This document shows, piece by piece, positions 1-5,950 of a DNA stretch of 9,025 bases. Origin of the DNA: Aquitalea sp. (GTDB taxonomy: Bacteria; Pseudomonadota; Gammaproteobacteria; Burkholderiales; Chromobacteriaceae); the NCBI GenBank assembly GCA_019232735.1, contig JAFANL010000028.1:1-9025 (forward strand), in the 5' to 3' direction. How positions within the stretch are numbered: the stretch's first letter is position 1; each line of letters starts with the position of its first letter. A model generated the notes under the pieces. It searched no databases, was not told the origin of the DNA, and saw only the letters and a list, made by a program, of their open reading frames with translations. The position numbers and the translations under genes were made by a program.

Positions 1-933
1 GATGACCGGGCCGGGATTGTCACGCAGCCAGGCAACACATTGCTGGATGATGCGGTTGGACTGGCGCATTTCTTCCACGCGGACCAGGTAACGGTCGTAG
101 CTGTCGCCACCCTTGCCCACCGGAATATCAAAGTCCAGACGGTCGTATACATCGTAGGGCTGCTTCTTGCGCAGGTCCCATTCGATGCCGGAACCACGAA
201 GCATCGGGCCGGAGAAGCCCAGATTCTTGGCACGTTCCGCGCTGACCACGCCGATATCCACGGTACGCTGCTTCCAGATACGGTTATCGGTCAGCAGGGT
301 TTCGTATTCGTCGACATAGGTCGGGAAACGCTTGGTGAAATCGTCGATGAAGTCCAGCATCGAACCCTTGCGGCCTTCGTTCAGACGCGCCAGTTCCTTG
401 GCGTTCTTGATCTTGGATACGGTGTACTGCGGCATGGAGTCCGGCAGATCACGGTATACGCCACCCGGGCGGAAGTAGGCAGCATGCATACGGGCACCGG
501 ACACGGCTTCATAGCAGTCCATCAGATCCTCACGCTCACGGAAAGCGTACAGGAACATGGTCATGGCGCCGATGTCGATGGCGTGTGCGCCAATCCACAG
601 CAGGTGGTTCAGGATACGGGTGATTTCAGCGAACATCACACGGATGTATTGCGCACGCAGCGGCACTTCGATCTGCAGCAGCTTTTCGATGGCCAGGCAG
701 TAGGCGTGCTCGTTACACATCATGGACACGTAGTCCAGACGGTCCATATACGGCAGCGACTGGATGAAAGTCTTGCTTTCAGCCAGTTTCTCGGTACCGC
801 GGTGCAACAGGCCGATATGCGGGTCGGCACGCTGGATGACTTCGCCGTCCAGCTCCAGCACCAGACGCAATACGCCGTGGGCTGCCGGGTGCTGAGGACC
901 GAAGTTCAGCGTGTAGTTACGGATCTCAGCCAC
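1..933 (-). CDS. nuoD: NADH-quinone oxidoreductase subunit D (49 kDa subunit), 3'-truncated by window edge
   Basis: NuoD is the 49-kDa-type subunit of respiratory complex I. It lies in the cytoplasmic arm and, with NuoB, forms the quinone-reduction site. The 311 codons present are the N-terminal part of a protein that is normally about 417 residues. The start is GTG at 933-931; the protein begins MAEIRNYTLNFGPQHPAAHG, the classic NuoD N-terminus. His19 (in GPQHPAAHG) and Tyr68 (in MDRLDYVS) are spaced as the two quinone-headgroup residues of the family (His38 and Tyr87 in Thermus Nqo4). A GAGGAGAA ribosome-binding site lies at 939-946, 7 bases before the GTG. The start overlaps the nuoC stop by 8 bases, which suggests translational coupling. 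NuoC and NuoD are separate here, unlike the E. coli NuoCD fusion. No ATG gives a comparable N-terminus, so the GTG start is well supported. Confidence 0.97.
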   Translation of the reverse strand, partial: MAEIRNYTLNFGPQHPAAHGVLRLVLELDGEVIQRADPHIGLLHRGTEKLAESKTFIQSLPYMDRLDYVSMMCNEHAYCLAIEKLLQIEVPLRAQYIRVMFAEITRILNHLLWIGAHAIDIGAMTMFLYAFREREDLMDCYEAVSGARMHAAYFRPGGVYRDLPDSMPQYTVSKIKNAKELARLNEGRKGSMLDFIDDFTKRFPTYVDEYETLLTDNRIWKQRTVDIGVVSAERAKNLGFSGPMLRGSGIEWDLRKKQPYDVYDRLDFDIPVGKGGDSYDRYLVRVEEMRQSNRIIQQCVAWLRDNPGPVI

Positions 934-1522
934 CGTAGTTCTCCTCACGAATGATGCGCGGAGTGATTTCGCGCGGTTCGATGGTAACCGGCTGGTAGAT
1001 CACGCGCTGCTGGGTCGGGTCGTAACGCATTTCCACATGACCGGACAGCGGGAAATCCTTGCGGAAGGGATGGCCGACAAAGCCATAGTCGGTCAGGATG
1101 CGACGCAGGTCAGGGTGACCTTCAAACACGATGCCGTACAGGTCGAACGCTTCACGCTCGAACCAGTTGGCCGCATTCCAGATCGGGTTGACCGAGGCGA
1201 GCAGCGGGAAGCTGTCATCTTCGGCAAACACGCGCAGACGAATACGGACATTGTGCTTGAGCGACAGCAGGTGGTAGACGGCGGCAAAGCGCGGACCATC
1301 CCACGGCTCGTCGCGGTAGGCGCTGTAGTCCATACCGCACAGGTCGATCAGTTGTTCGAAGGAAAGCTCAGCATGATCGCGCAGCGTGGTGGCCACCGCG
1401 GTCAGATCTGCTGCCTTGCAGACGATGGTCAGTTCATCGAGGGCCAGCGTGCTTGAAACAAGCTTGTCGCCCAGCACACGCTCGACGACCGATCCCAGTG
1501 CTTCCATTTTCTTGGAGGCCAT
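926..1522 (-). CDS. nuoC: NADH-quinone oxidoreductase subunit C (30 kDa subunit)
   Basis: NuoC is the 30-kDa-type subunit of the complex I peripheral arm and packs against NuoD and NuoB; it carries no cofactor. The protein has 198 residues, normal for an unfused NuoC. The family signature runs about residues 122-157 (EREAFDLYGIVFEGHPDLRR, then the GHPFRKDFPL stretch). The C-terminus is a short charged tail ending ENYGG. The ATG at 1522-1520 is preceded by an AAGGTAAG-like ribosome-binding sequence and lies 11 bases after the nuoB stop. The C-terminal coding sequence also holds the nuoD ribosome-binding site and start. It is intact and has no unusual features. Confidence 0.97.
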   Translation of the reverse strand: MASKKMEALGSVVERVLGDKLVSSTLALDELTIVCKAADLTAVATTLRDHAELSFEQLIDLCGMDYSAYRDEPWDGPRFAAVYHLLSLKHNVRIRLRVFAEDDSFPLLASVNPIWNAANWFEREAFDLYGIVFEGHPDLRRILTDYGFVGHPFRKDFPLSGHVEMRYDPTQQRVIYQPVTIEPREITPRIIREENYGG

Positions 1523-1533
1523 AAGTGCTTACC

Positions 1534-2010
1534 TTATCGGGCGATGGTAGAGGTGCGTTTGATCTTGTTCTGCAGCTGGATGATGCCATACAGCAGTGCT
1601 TCGGCAGTCGGTGGACAGCCAGGCACATAGACATCGACCGGCACGATGCGGTCACAGCCACGGACGACAGAATAGGAGTAGTGGTAATAACCACCACCGT
1701 TGGCACAGGAACCCATGGAGATGACCCAGCGCGGCTCAGCCATCTGGTCATACACCTTGCGCAGCGCCGGTGCCATCTTGTTGCACAGCGTACCAGCCAC
1801 GATCATCAGGTCAGACTGACGGGGACTGGGACGGAAAACGATGCCGAAACGGTCCAGGTCGTAACGCGCGGCACCGGCATGCATCATCTCCACCGCACAG
1901 CAGGCCAGACCGAAAGTCATGGGCCACAGCGAACCGGTCCGGGTGTAGTTGATGAGCTTGTCGGCTGTCGTGGTGACGAAGCCTTTTTCCAGAATACCTT
2001 CTACTCCCAT
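1534..2010 (-). CDS. nuoB: NADH-quinone oxidoreductase subunit B (PSST subunit, cluster N2)
   Basis: NuoB carries the terminal [4Fe-4S] cluster N2, which passes electrons to quinone at the NuoB-NuoD interface. From the chosen start the protein is MGVEGILEKGF..., 158 residues, the usual length in beta-proteobacteria. The N2 ligands are all visible: the tandem Cys37-Cys38 in FGLACCAVEMM, Cys102 in SMGSCANGG and Cys132 in VPGCPPTAEAL. An in-frame ATG 21 bases further upstream (2031) would add MEKGSAG, which is not family-like. The ATG at 2010-2008 has an AAGGGAG ribosome-binding site at 2018-2024 with 7-base spacing, so it is preferred. It overlaps the end of nuoA by 10 bases in another frame, a sign of translational coupling. 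Confidence 0.96.
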   Translation of the reverse strand: MGVEGILEKGFVTTTADKLINYTRTGSLWPMTFGLACCAVEMMHAGAARYDLDRFGIVFRPSPRQSDLMIVAGTLCNKMAPALRKVYDQMAEPRWVISMGSCANGGGYYHYSYSVVRGCDRIVPVDVYVPGCPPTAEALLYGIIQLQNKIKRTSTIAR

Positions 2011-2357
2011 TCCAGCGCTCCCTTTTTCCACATGTAGACGAAGCCCAGCGTCAGTACCGCCAGGAACTCCACCATGACGCCAAAGCCATACGCACCCAGC
2101 TCTTTCAGAACCACGGCCCAGGGAAACAGGAACGCGATTTCGAGATCGAACAGAATGAACAGAATGGCAATGAGGTAATAGCGAACGTCAAACTTCATGC
2201 GCGCATCTTCGAAGGCCTCGAATCCGCACTCATAAGGAGAGAGTTTCTCAGGGTCGGGACGATTGGGTGCGAGGACCTTGCCAAGAACAATAGGACCCAC
2301 GCCGACCAACAATCCGACGATGACAAACAACAGAATGGGAAAATAATTTTGCAGCAT
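2001..2357 (-). CDS. nuoA: NADH-quinone oxidoreductase subunit A
   Basis: NuoA is a small membrane subunit of complex I, located near the quinone cavity where the peripheral arm meets the membrane arm. The 118-residue protein has three predicted membrane helices at about residues 5-27, 59-80 and 90-109. The conserved loop PYECGFE lies at 41-47 and the FDLEIAFLFPW segment at 70-80, both diagnostic of the family. The start MLQNYFPILLF at 2357 is chosen because it gives the normal length. An upstream in-frame ATG (2405) would add 16 residues translated from the leader hairpin and is rejected. The ribosome-binding site is not canonical: a G-rich GGGGGTG stretch lies about 8 bases upstream. This is the first gene of the nuo cluster. 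Confidence 0.96.
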   Translation of the reverse strand: MLQNYFPILLFVIVGLLVGVGPIVLGKVLAPNRPDPEKLSPYECGFEAFEDARMKFDVRYYLIAILFILFDLEIAFLFPWAVVLKELGAYGFGVMVEFLAVLTLGFVYMWKKGALEWE

Positions 2358-2372
2358 TTCCCGTACACCCCC

Positions 2373-2397
2373 AAAAAAAGGAGGAATTACCCTCCTT
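2373..2397 (-). terminator. Terminator- or attenuator-like hairpin in the nuoA leader
   Basis: Read on the minus strand, AAGGAGG (2397-2391) and CCTCCTT (2384-2378) form a perfect 7-bp stem around a 6-base loop. Five further T residues (2377-2373) follow. It ends only 15 bases before the nuoA ATG and lies after the tRNA terminator, so it would act on transcripts entering nuo. The CCTCC arm could instead pair with the GGGGG at 2372-2368 (one G-U pair, 7-base loop), which is the only SD-like sequence for nuoA. The base pairing is seen in the sequence; a regulatory role is inference. Confidence 0.5.
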
Positions 2398-2407
2398 GGC
2401 TCCAAAT

Positions 2408-2442
2408 AAAATAGGCCACCGGGAATCCCGGTGGCCTATTTT
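2408..2442 (-). terminator. Strong intrinsic terminator after tRNA-Leu
   Basis: This is a perfect 16-bp inverted repeat (2408-2423 with 2427-2442) with a 3-base loop, G+C rich in the middle and A/T at both ends. It begins 7 bases beyond the tRNA CCA. On the minus strand its 3' arm ends in TTTT, followed by ATTT, so it should end the tpiA-secG-tRNA transcript. The symmetric A/T flanks mean it could also work on the plus strand, although no plus-strand gene leads into it. Confidence 0.85.
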
Positions 2443-2449
2443 TGAATGG

Positions 2450-2535
2450 TGGTGCCGACAGTGAGACTCGAACTCACACAGCCTACGGCCACTACCCCCT
2501 CAAGATAGCGTGTCTACCAATTTCACCATGTCGGC
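2450..2535 (-). tRNA. tRNA-Leu (anticodon GAG)
   Basis: The 86-base gene has a 7-bp acceptor stem (GCCGACA paired with TGTCGGC), discriminator A and an encoded 3' CCA. The D-arm contains AATTGGTAGAC. The anticodon stem CTATC/GGTAG holds the 7-base loop TTGAGGG, giving anticodon GAG, which reads CUC and CUU leucine codons. A long variable arm typical of class II tRNAs follows, and the T-arm GTGAG-TTCGAGT-CTCAC is intact. It lies 17 bases after the secG stop and is probably cotranscribed with tpiA-secG and then processed out. The same secG-tRNA-Leu(GAG) linkage is known in E. coli (leuU). Confidence 0.97.
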
Positions 2536-2552
2536 ACGTTTTAACTTTACTG

Positions 2553-2903
2553 TCACTCCGGTATTTTTGATGTCGTGCCCGAAGCTTTGCCAGTGGTTGC
2601 CCCGACCGGGATTTGCGGCGCAACTTGTTCAACCTTGCCACCCATCACACCCAGATCTGTTTTTCCGCCCCCCGACAGATAAACAAGAGTGAGACTGGTG
2701 GAGAAGAATACAACCGCTGCAATCGCAGTGGTTCTACTCAGAAAATTTGCAGAGCCAGACGCACCGAACAGACTTCCGGAAGCGCCGCTACCGAAAGCCG
2801 CACCCATATCCGCACCCTTGCCATGTTGCATGAGAACAAGGACGATAATCGTCACTGCGGAAAGGAGGTTAATTACCCAAATAAGCGTCTTAATAAGTTC
2901 CAT
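2553..2903 (-). CDS. secG: Preprotein translocase subunit SecG
   Basis: SecG is the small accessory subunit of the SecYEG channel and aids SecA-driven export across the inner membrane. The 116-residue protein has two membrane helices (about residues 6-25 and 58-77). They flank the conserved cytoplasmic segment MQHGKGADMGAAFGSGASGS and FLSRTT (about 25-58), the hallmark of the family. The C-terminal tail (from about 78) is Gly/Thr/Lys-rich and low in complexity, which is normal for SecG. The ATG lies one base after the tpiA stop. The nearest SD-like AGGA is 13 bases upstream, inside tpiA, so translation is probably coupled to tpiA. Confidence 0.96.
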   Translation of the reverse strand: MELIKTLIWVINLLSAVTIIVLVLMQHGKGADMGAAFGSGASGSLFGASGSANFLSRTTAIAAVVFFSTSLTLVYLSGGGKTDLGVMGGKVEQVAPQIPVGATTGKASGTTSKIPE

Positions 2904-2904
2904 A

Positions 2905-3651
2905 CTATATCAATTTTCCTGCGGCCTGGCAAATCATCCTGAATGATCCGGCGTCCAGAGATGCCCCACCAACAAGGGCTCCATCGACATTTTCTGTCAT
3001 CAGGATTGACTCGGCATTCTCTGCCTTTACACTGCCGCCGTAGAGGACGCGAATATTAGCGGAGGGCTTGGCATTTTGCAAGCACCACGTTTTGATGGCG
3101 GTGTGAATCTCGGCAATCTGCTCCAGCGAGGCGACCTTGCCGGTACCGATGGCCCACACCGGTTCATAGGCAATGACATATTCGCCATCACCCACCTCAC
3201 CCAGAATGGATAGCTGCTGGAAGATGACATCCAGATAGCCGCCCTGCTCACGCTGCTCCAGCGTCTCGCCCACACACAGTACCGGAACCATACCAGCAGC
3301 GAGCGTGTTGTTCATTTTGGCCAGCAGGGCCGGATTGGTCTCGGCAAAATACTGGCGGCGCTCTGAATGCCCCACCAGCACATAACGGCAGCCAATATCC
3401 TGCAACATGGCCGCAGACACTTCGCCCGTGAACGCACCGTCCTTGGCAAAGGCACTGACATCCTGTGCACCCAGTTGCAGGGCGTGCTGGTTGAGGCTGC
3501 CAGCCAGCGGAGCCAGATAGACTGCAGGCGCGGCGACGGCAACCCACGGCTGATTGCAAACCGGGTCGGCCAATAGCGATTGCACCAACGCCTGGGCGGT
3601 GCCTGCGCGGGTATTCATTTTCCAGTTGCCGATAATCAGCTTGCCTGCCAT
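2905..3651 (-). CDS. tpiA: Triosephosphate isomerase
   Basis: TpiA interconverts dihydroxyacetone phosphate and glyceraldehyde 3-phosphate in glycolysis and gluconeogenesis, in the cytosol. The 248-residue length is normal for this TIM-barrel enzyme. Visible active-site residues are Asn9 and Lys11 (GNWKMN), the electrophile His95 (VGHSERR) and the catalytic base Glu163 (AYEPVWAIGTGK, including the mobile loop 6). The phosphate-binding motifs YGGSVK (204-209) and GALVGGASL (from 224) are intact. The ATG at 3651-3649 has a GGAGG ribosome-binding site at 3660-3664 with 8-base spacing. A sigma70-type promoter lies about 30 bases upstream. It is the first gene of a transcript running into secG and tRNA-Leu. 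Confidence 0.98.
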   Translation of the reverse strand: MAGKLIIGNWKMNTRAGTAQALVQSLLADPVCNQPWVAVAAPAVYLAPLAGSLNQHALQLGAQDVSAFAKDGAFTGEVSAAMLQDIGCRYVLVGHSERRQYFAETNPALLAKMNNTLAAGMVPVLCVGETLEQREQGGYLDVIFQQLSILGEVGDGEYVIAYEPVWAIGTGKVASLEQIAEIHTAIKTWCLQNAKPSANIRVLYGGSVKAENAESILMTENVDGALVGGASLDAGSFRMICQAAGKLI

Positions 3652-3679
3652 CTCTGCTGCCTCCGTATAAGAGTTGCGG

Positions 3680-3707
3680 ATTATAGCCCCACTCCCGTCA
3701 GCGTCAA
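3680..3707 (-). promoter_or_regulatory. Sigma70-type promoter of tpiA-secG-tRNA-Leu
   Basis: On the minus strand TTGACG (3707-3702) is a 5-of-6 match to the -35 consensus, and TATAAT (3685-3680) is a perfect -10, with 16 bases between them. Transcription would start near 3673, giving a leader of about 21 bases that contains the GGAGG ribosome-binding site. It is the clearest promoter in the window and suggests strong constitutive expression. Confidence 0.85.
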
Positions 3708-3732
3708 AGTGCGCTGCGGGCTTTTCGACGAC

Positions 3733-3766
3733 TTGTAATATTTCTGAAAACTTGGGGGACTAGGAT
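3733..3766 (+). promoter_or_regulatory. Candidate Pho box and -10 for the pst genes
   Basis: TTGTAAT (3733-3739), ATTT (3740-3743) and CTGAAAA (3744-3750) fit the 7-4-7 layout of a PhoB site. Against CTGTCAT they match at 5/7 and 4/7 positions, with an A/T-rich spacer as expected. Exactly 10 bases later is TAGGAT (3761-3766), a 4-of-6 match to -10. The 10-base gap and the lack of a good -35 are what PhoB-activated promoters show. An alternative -10, TAATAT at 3736-3741, overlaps the box. The match is degenerate, so this is a candidate only. Confidence 0.5.
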
Positions 3767-3815
3767 GCGCCTCAACACTTCGCTGGGCTTTACCCAACAC
3801 AATTCAGGAGCAAGC

Positions 3816-4856
3816 ATGAAACAGTCTGTACGTCTGGTCGCCTCGCTGGCCTTGTCCGCTGGCTTTGTCGCTGGTGCCGCCATGGCTGCCGACATCACAG
3901 GTGCCGGTGCTACCTTCCCGTACCCGCTGTATGCCAAATGGGCTGCCACTTACAAAGCCACCACCAATAACAGCATGAACTATCAGTCCATCGGTTCTGG
4001 TGGTGGTATCAAGCAGATTCAGTCCAAGACTGTTGATTTCGGTGCTTCCGACATGCCCTTGAAGCCGGAAGAGCTGGAAAAGTCCGGCCTGACCCAATTC
4101 CCGACCGTGCTGGGCGGCGTGGTGCCTGTCATCAATGTACCGGGTATCAGCGCAGGCCAGGTCAAGTTTACCGGCCCGCTGCTGTCTGACATCTTCCTGG
4201 GCAAGATCACCAAGTGGAATGACGCGGCCATTGCCAGCCTGAACCCGGGCGTCAAGCTGCCGGATCAGCGCATTACCGTCATCCACCGTGCCGACGGCTC
4301 CGGCACCACCTTCATCTTCACCAACTACCTGTCCAAGGTTTCCAGCGAATGGTCCAGCAAGGTAGGCGCCAATACTTCGGTGAACTGGCCGGCCGGTACC
4401 GGTGGCAAGGGTAATGAGGGTGTTGCCAACTATGTGACCCGCATCAAGGGTTCCATCGGCTACGTTGAATACGCTTATGCCAAACAGAACAAGCTGGCTT
4501 ACGGCGAACTGAAGAATGCTGCGGGCAGCTTTGTTGCTCCGGATGACAAATCTTTCCGCGCCGCTGCCGCCAATGCCGACTGGAAAAAGGCCCCGGGCTT
4601 CTACCTGCTGCTGACCAACCAGCCGGGCAAGGATAGCTGGCCGATTTCCGGTGCCACCTTCATCCTGATGCACAAGAAACAGGACAAGCCGGCTCAAGGT
4701 ACCGAAGTGCTGAAGTTCTTTGACTGGGCTTACAAGAACGGCGACAAGACCGCGCTGGATCTGGATTACATCCCGATGCCGGACAACGTCAAGGCAGTGA
4801 TCCGGACCAGCTGGAAGCAGATCACCGATGCCGGTGGCAAGCCGGTACTGAACTAA
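3816..4856 (+). CDS. pstS: Phosphate ABC transporter, periplasmic phosphate-binding protein
   Basis: PstS captures inorganic phosphate in the periplasm and delivers it to the PstCA channel. The 346-residue precursor starts with a Sec signal peptide (basic KQSVR, hydrophobic core, likely cleavage after AMA at residue 24, mature ADITGAG). Phosphate-contacting residues of the family are recognisable: Thr33-Phe34 (GATFPYPLY), Ser61 (IGSGGG), Asp79 (GASDMPL), Arg158 and Ser162-Gly163-Thr164 (HRADGSGTT). Each lies at the E. coli mature position minus one. The start is set by AGGAG at 3806-3810, 5 bases before the ATG. An in-frame ATG at 3765 would put 17 polar residues before the signal peptide and is rejected. 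It is the first gene of pstSCAB, divergent from tpiA, and followed by a terminator hairpin. Confidence 0.97.
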   Translation: MKQSVRLVASLALSAGFVAGAAMAADITGAGATFPYPLYAKWAATYKATTNNSMNYQSIGSGGGIKQIQSKTVDFGASDMPLKPEELEKSGLTQFPTVLGGVVPVINVPGISAGQVKFTGPLLSDIFLGKITKWNDAAIASLNPGVKLPDQRITVIHRADGSGTTFIFTNYLSKVSSEWSSKVGANTSVNWPAGTGGKGNEGVANYVTRIKGSIGYVEYAYAKQNKLAYGELKNAAGSFVAPDDKSFRAAAANADWKKAPGFYLLLTNQPGKDSWPISGATFILMHKKQDKPAQGTEVLKFFDWAYKNGDKTALDLDYIPMPDNVKAVIRTSWKQITDAGGKPVLN

Positions 4857-4877
4857 GCACCGTTTGGCAACTCCTGC

Positions 4878-4918
4878 TGGTGGCCTTCTACCCGAATCAG
4901 CCAGCCGGTGCGCCACCA
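4878..4918 (+). repeat. Inverted repeat in the pstS-pstC spacer
   Basis: TGGTGGC (4878-4884) and GCCACCA (4912-4918) are perfect 7-bp inverted repeats around a 27-base loop that itself contains CCAGCCGG. The right arm meets the first base of the following terminator stem, so the two structures stack end to end. It could stabilise the 3' end of a monocistronic pstS mRNA. Only the pairing is seen; the role is inference. Confidence 0.4.
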
Positions 4919-4946
4919 AGGCCGGGGTCAAGCACCCCGGCTTTTT
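4918..4946 (+). terminator. Intrinsic terminator between pstS and pstC
   Basis: An 11-bp stem (4918-4928 with 4934-4944, one G-U pair, core GCCGGGG/CCCCGGC) with a 5-base loop runs into five T residues (4942-4946). It lies 61 bases after the pstS stop and 26 bases before pstC. Partial termination here would give more PstS than PstCAB, fitting the need for excess binding protein. No separate pstC promoter is obvious, so read-through is the likely source of pstCAB mRNA. Confidence 0.8.
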
Positions 4947-4972
4947 GTCTGAGACGTGACTGAGTATCTCTC

Positions 4973-5935
4973 ATGGAAAAGTTCAGCAATAACCAGCAAA
5001 TGCAGCGGCAACAGCTGCTAGACAATATCTTCAGGGTCACCACCCGCTTTTTTGCCTTTCTGGTATTGGCCTTGCTGGTGGGCATCCTGATTTCCCTCAT
5101 CATCGGTGCCATGCCCAGCCTGAGCAAATTCGGCTGGTCCTTCCTGACCGAGAGCGAGTGGGATCCGGTAGGGCAGAAATTCGGCGCCCTGGTACCGGTG
5201 TTCGGCACCCTGGCCACTTCAGTCATCGCCCTGCTGATCGGCGTACCGGTCAGCTTCGGCATTGCAATCTTCCTGACCGAGCTGTGCCCGAATGCGCTCA
5301 AGCGTCCGCTGGGTATTGCCGTCGAACTGCTGGCCGGCATTCCGTCCATCATTTACGGCATGTGGGGCCTGTTCGTGTTTGCGCCGCTGTTTGCCGATCA
5401 TGTACAACCCTTGCTGATCGATAATCTTGGTGATATCCCGCTGATCGGCCTGCTGTTTCAGGGTGCTCCGATGGGCATTGGCGTATTTACCGCCGGCCTG
5501 ATCCTGGCGGTGATGGTAATTCCCTTTATTGCCTCGGTGATGCGCGATGTGTTCGAAGTGGTGCCGACCATGCTGAAGGAATCGGCCTATGGCCTGGGTT
5601 CCACCACCTGGGAGGTGGTGCGCTATGTGGTGCTGCCTTACACCAAGACCGGTGTCGTCGGCGGCATCATGCTGGGCCTGGGTCGGGCGCTGGGCGAAAC
5701 CATGGCGGTGACCTTCGTGATCGGTAATTCTTCACGCTTTGCCGTCGGCCTGTTCGAGCCGGGCCAGTCGATCTCCTCCGCGCTGGCCAACGAGTTTGCC
5801 GAAGCCACCGGCGAGTTCCACATGGCTTCGCTGATCGAACTGGGCCTGATCCTGTTCTTCATCACCTTCGTCGTACTGGCCTGCGCCAAGCTCCTGCTGT
5901 TGCGTTTGCAAAAGCAGGAAGGCAAGGCATCCTGA
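4973..5935 (+). CDS. pstC: Phosphate ABC transporter permease PstC
   Basis: PstC is one of the two inner-membrane subunits forming the phosphate channel. The 320-residue protein has a polar, Gln-rich cytoplasmic N-terminus (about 1-24) followed by about six hydrophobic segments, including about 25-47, 73-100, 114-140, 158-190, 226-250 and 288-311. The binding-protein-dependent permease (EAA) motif spans about 203-240 (ESAYGLGSTTWEVV, then GLGRALGETMAV), the site where PstB docks. The ATG at 4973 has only a weak upstream GAG, so initiation may be modest. It follows the intercistronic terminator, and pstA begins 15 bases after its stop. Length and motifs are normal for PstC. Confidence 0.96.
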   Translation: MEKFSNNQQMQRQQLLDNIFRVTTRFFAFLVLALLVGILISLIIGAMPSLSKFGWSFLTESEWDPVGQKFGALVPVFGTLATSVIALLIGVPVSFGIAIFLTELCPNALKRPLGIAVELLAGIPSIIYGMWGLFVFAPLFADHVQPLLIDNLGDIPLIGLLFQGAPMGIGVFTAGLILAVMVIPFIASVMRDVFEVVPTMLKESAYGLGSTTWEVVRYVVLPYTKTGVVGGIMLGLGRALGETMAVTFVIGNSSRFAVGLFEPGQSISSALANEFAEATGEFHMASLIELGLILFFITFVVLACAKLLLLRLQKQEGKAS

Positions 5936-5950
5936 CAAGGCGCTATCATC

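Noticed and set aside
375..395. A TTCAGACG string resembling part of a Neisseria DNA uptake sequence
   Set aside because: It does not continue as the full 10-base uptake sequence, lies inside nuoD coding sequence and is not repeated in the spacers.
40..954. A 304-codon open frame on the plus strand across nuoD
   Set aside because: The minus-strand NuoD reading is unmistakable; the plus-strand frame is a codon-bias shadow.
2510..2946. Plus-strand open frames over the tRNA and secG
   Set aside because: They cover a tRNA gene and antisense secG, and show no family-like sequence.
3765..3815. Upstream ATG giving a longer PstS
   Set aside because: It would bury the signal peptide behind 17 polar residues and has no well-placed ribosome-binding site; the ATG at 3816 has AGGAG at the right distance.
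3804..4931. A 375-codon open frame on the minus strand, antisense to pstS
   Set aside because: PstS on the plus strand has a signal peptide, all phosphate-binding residues and a ribosome-binding site. The antisense frame has no family features and runs through the terminator hairpin.
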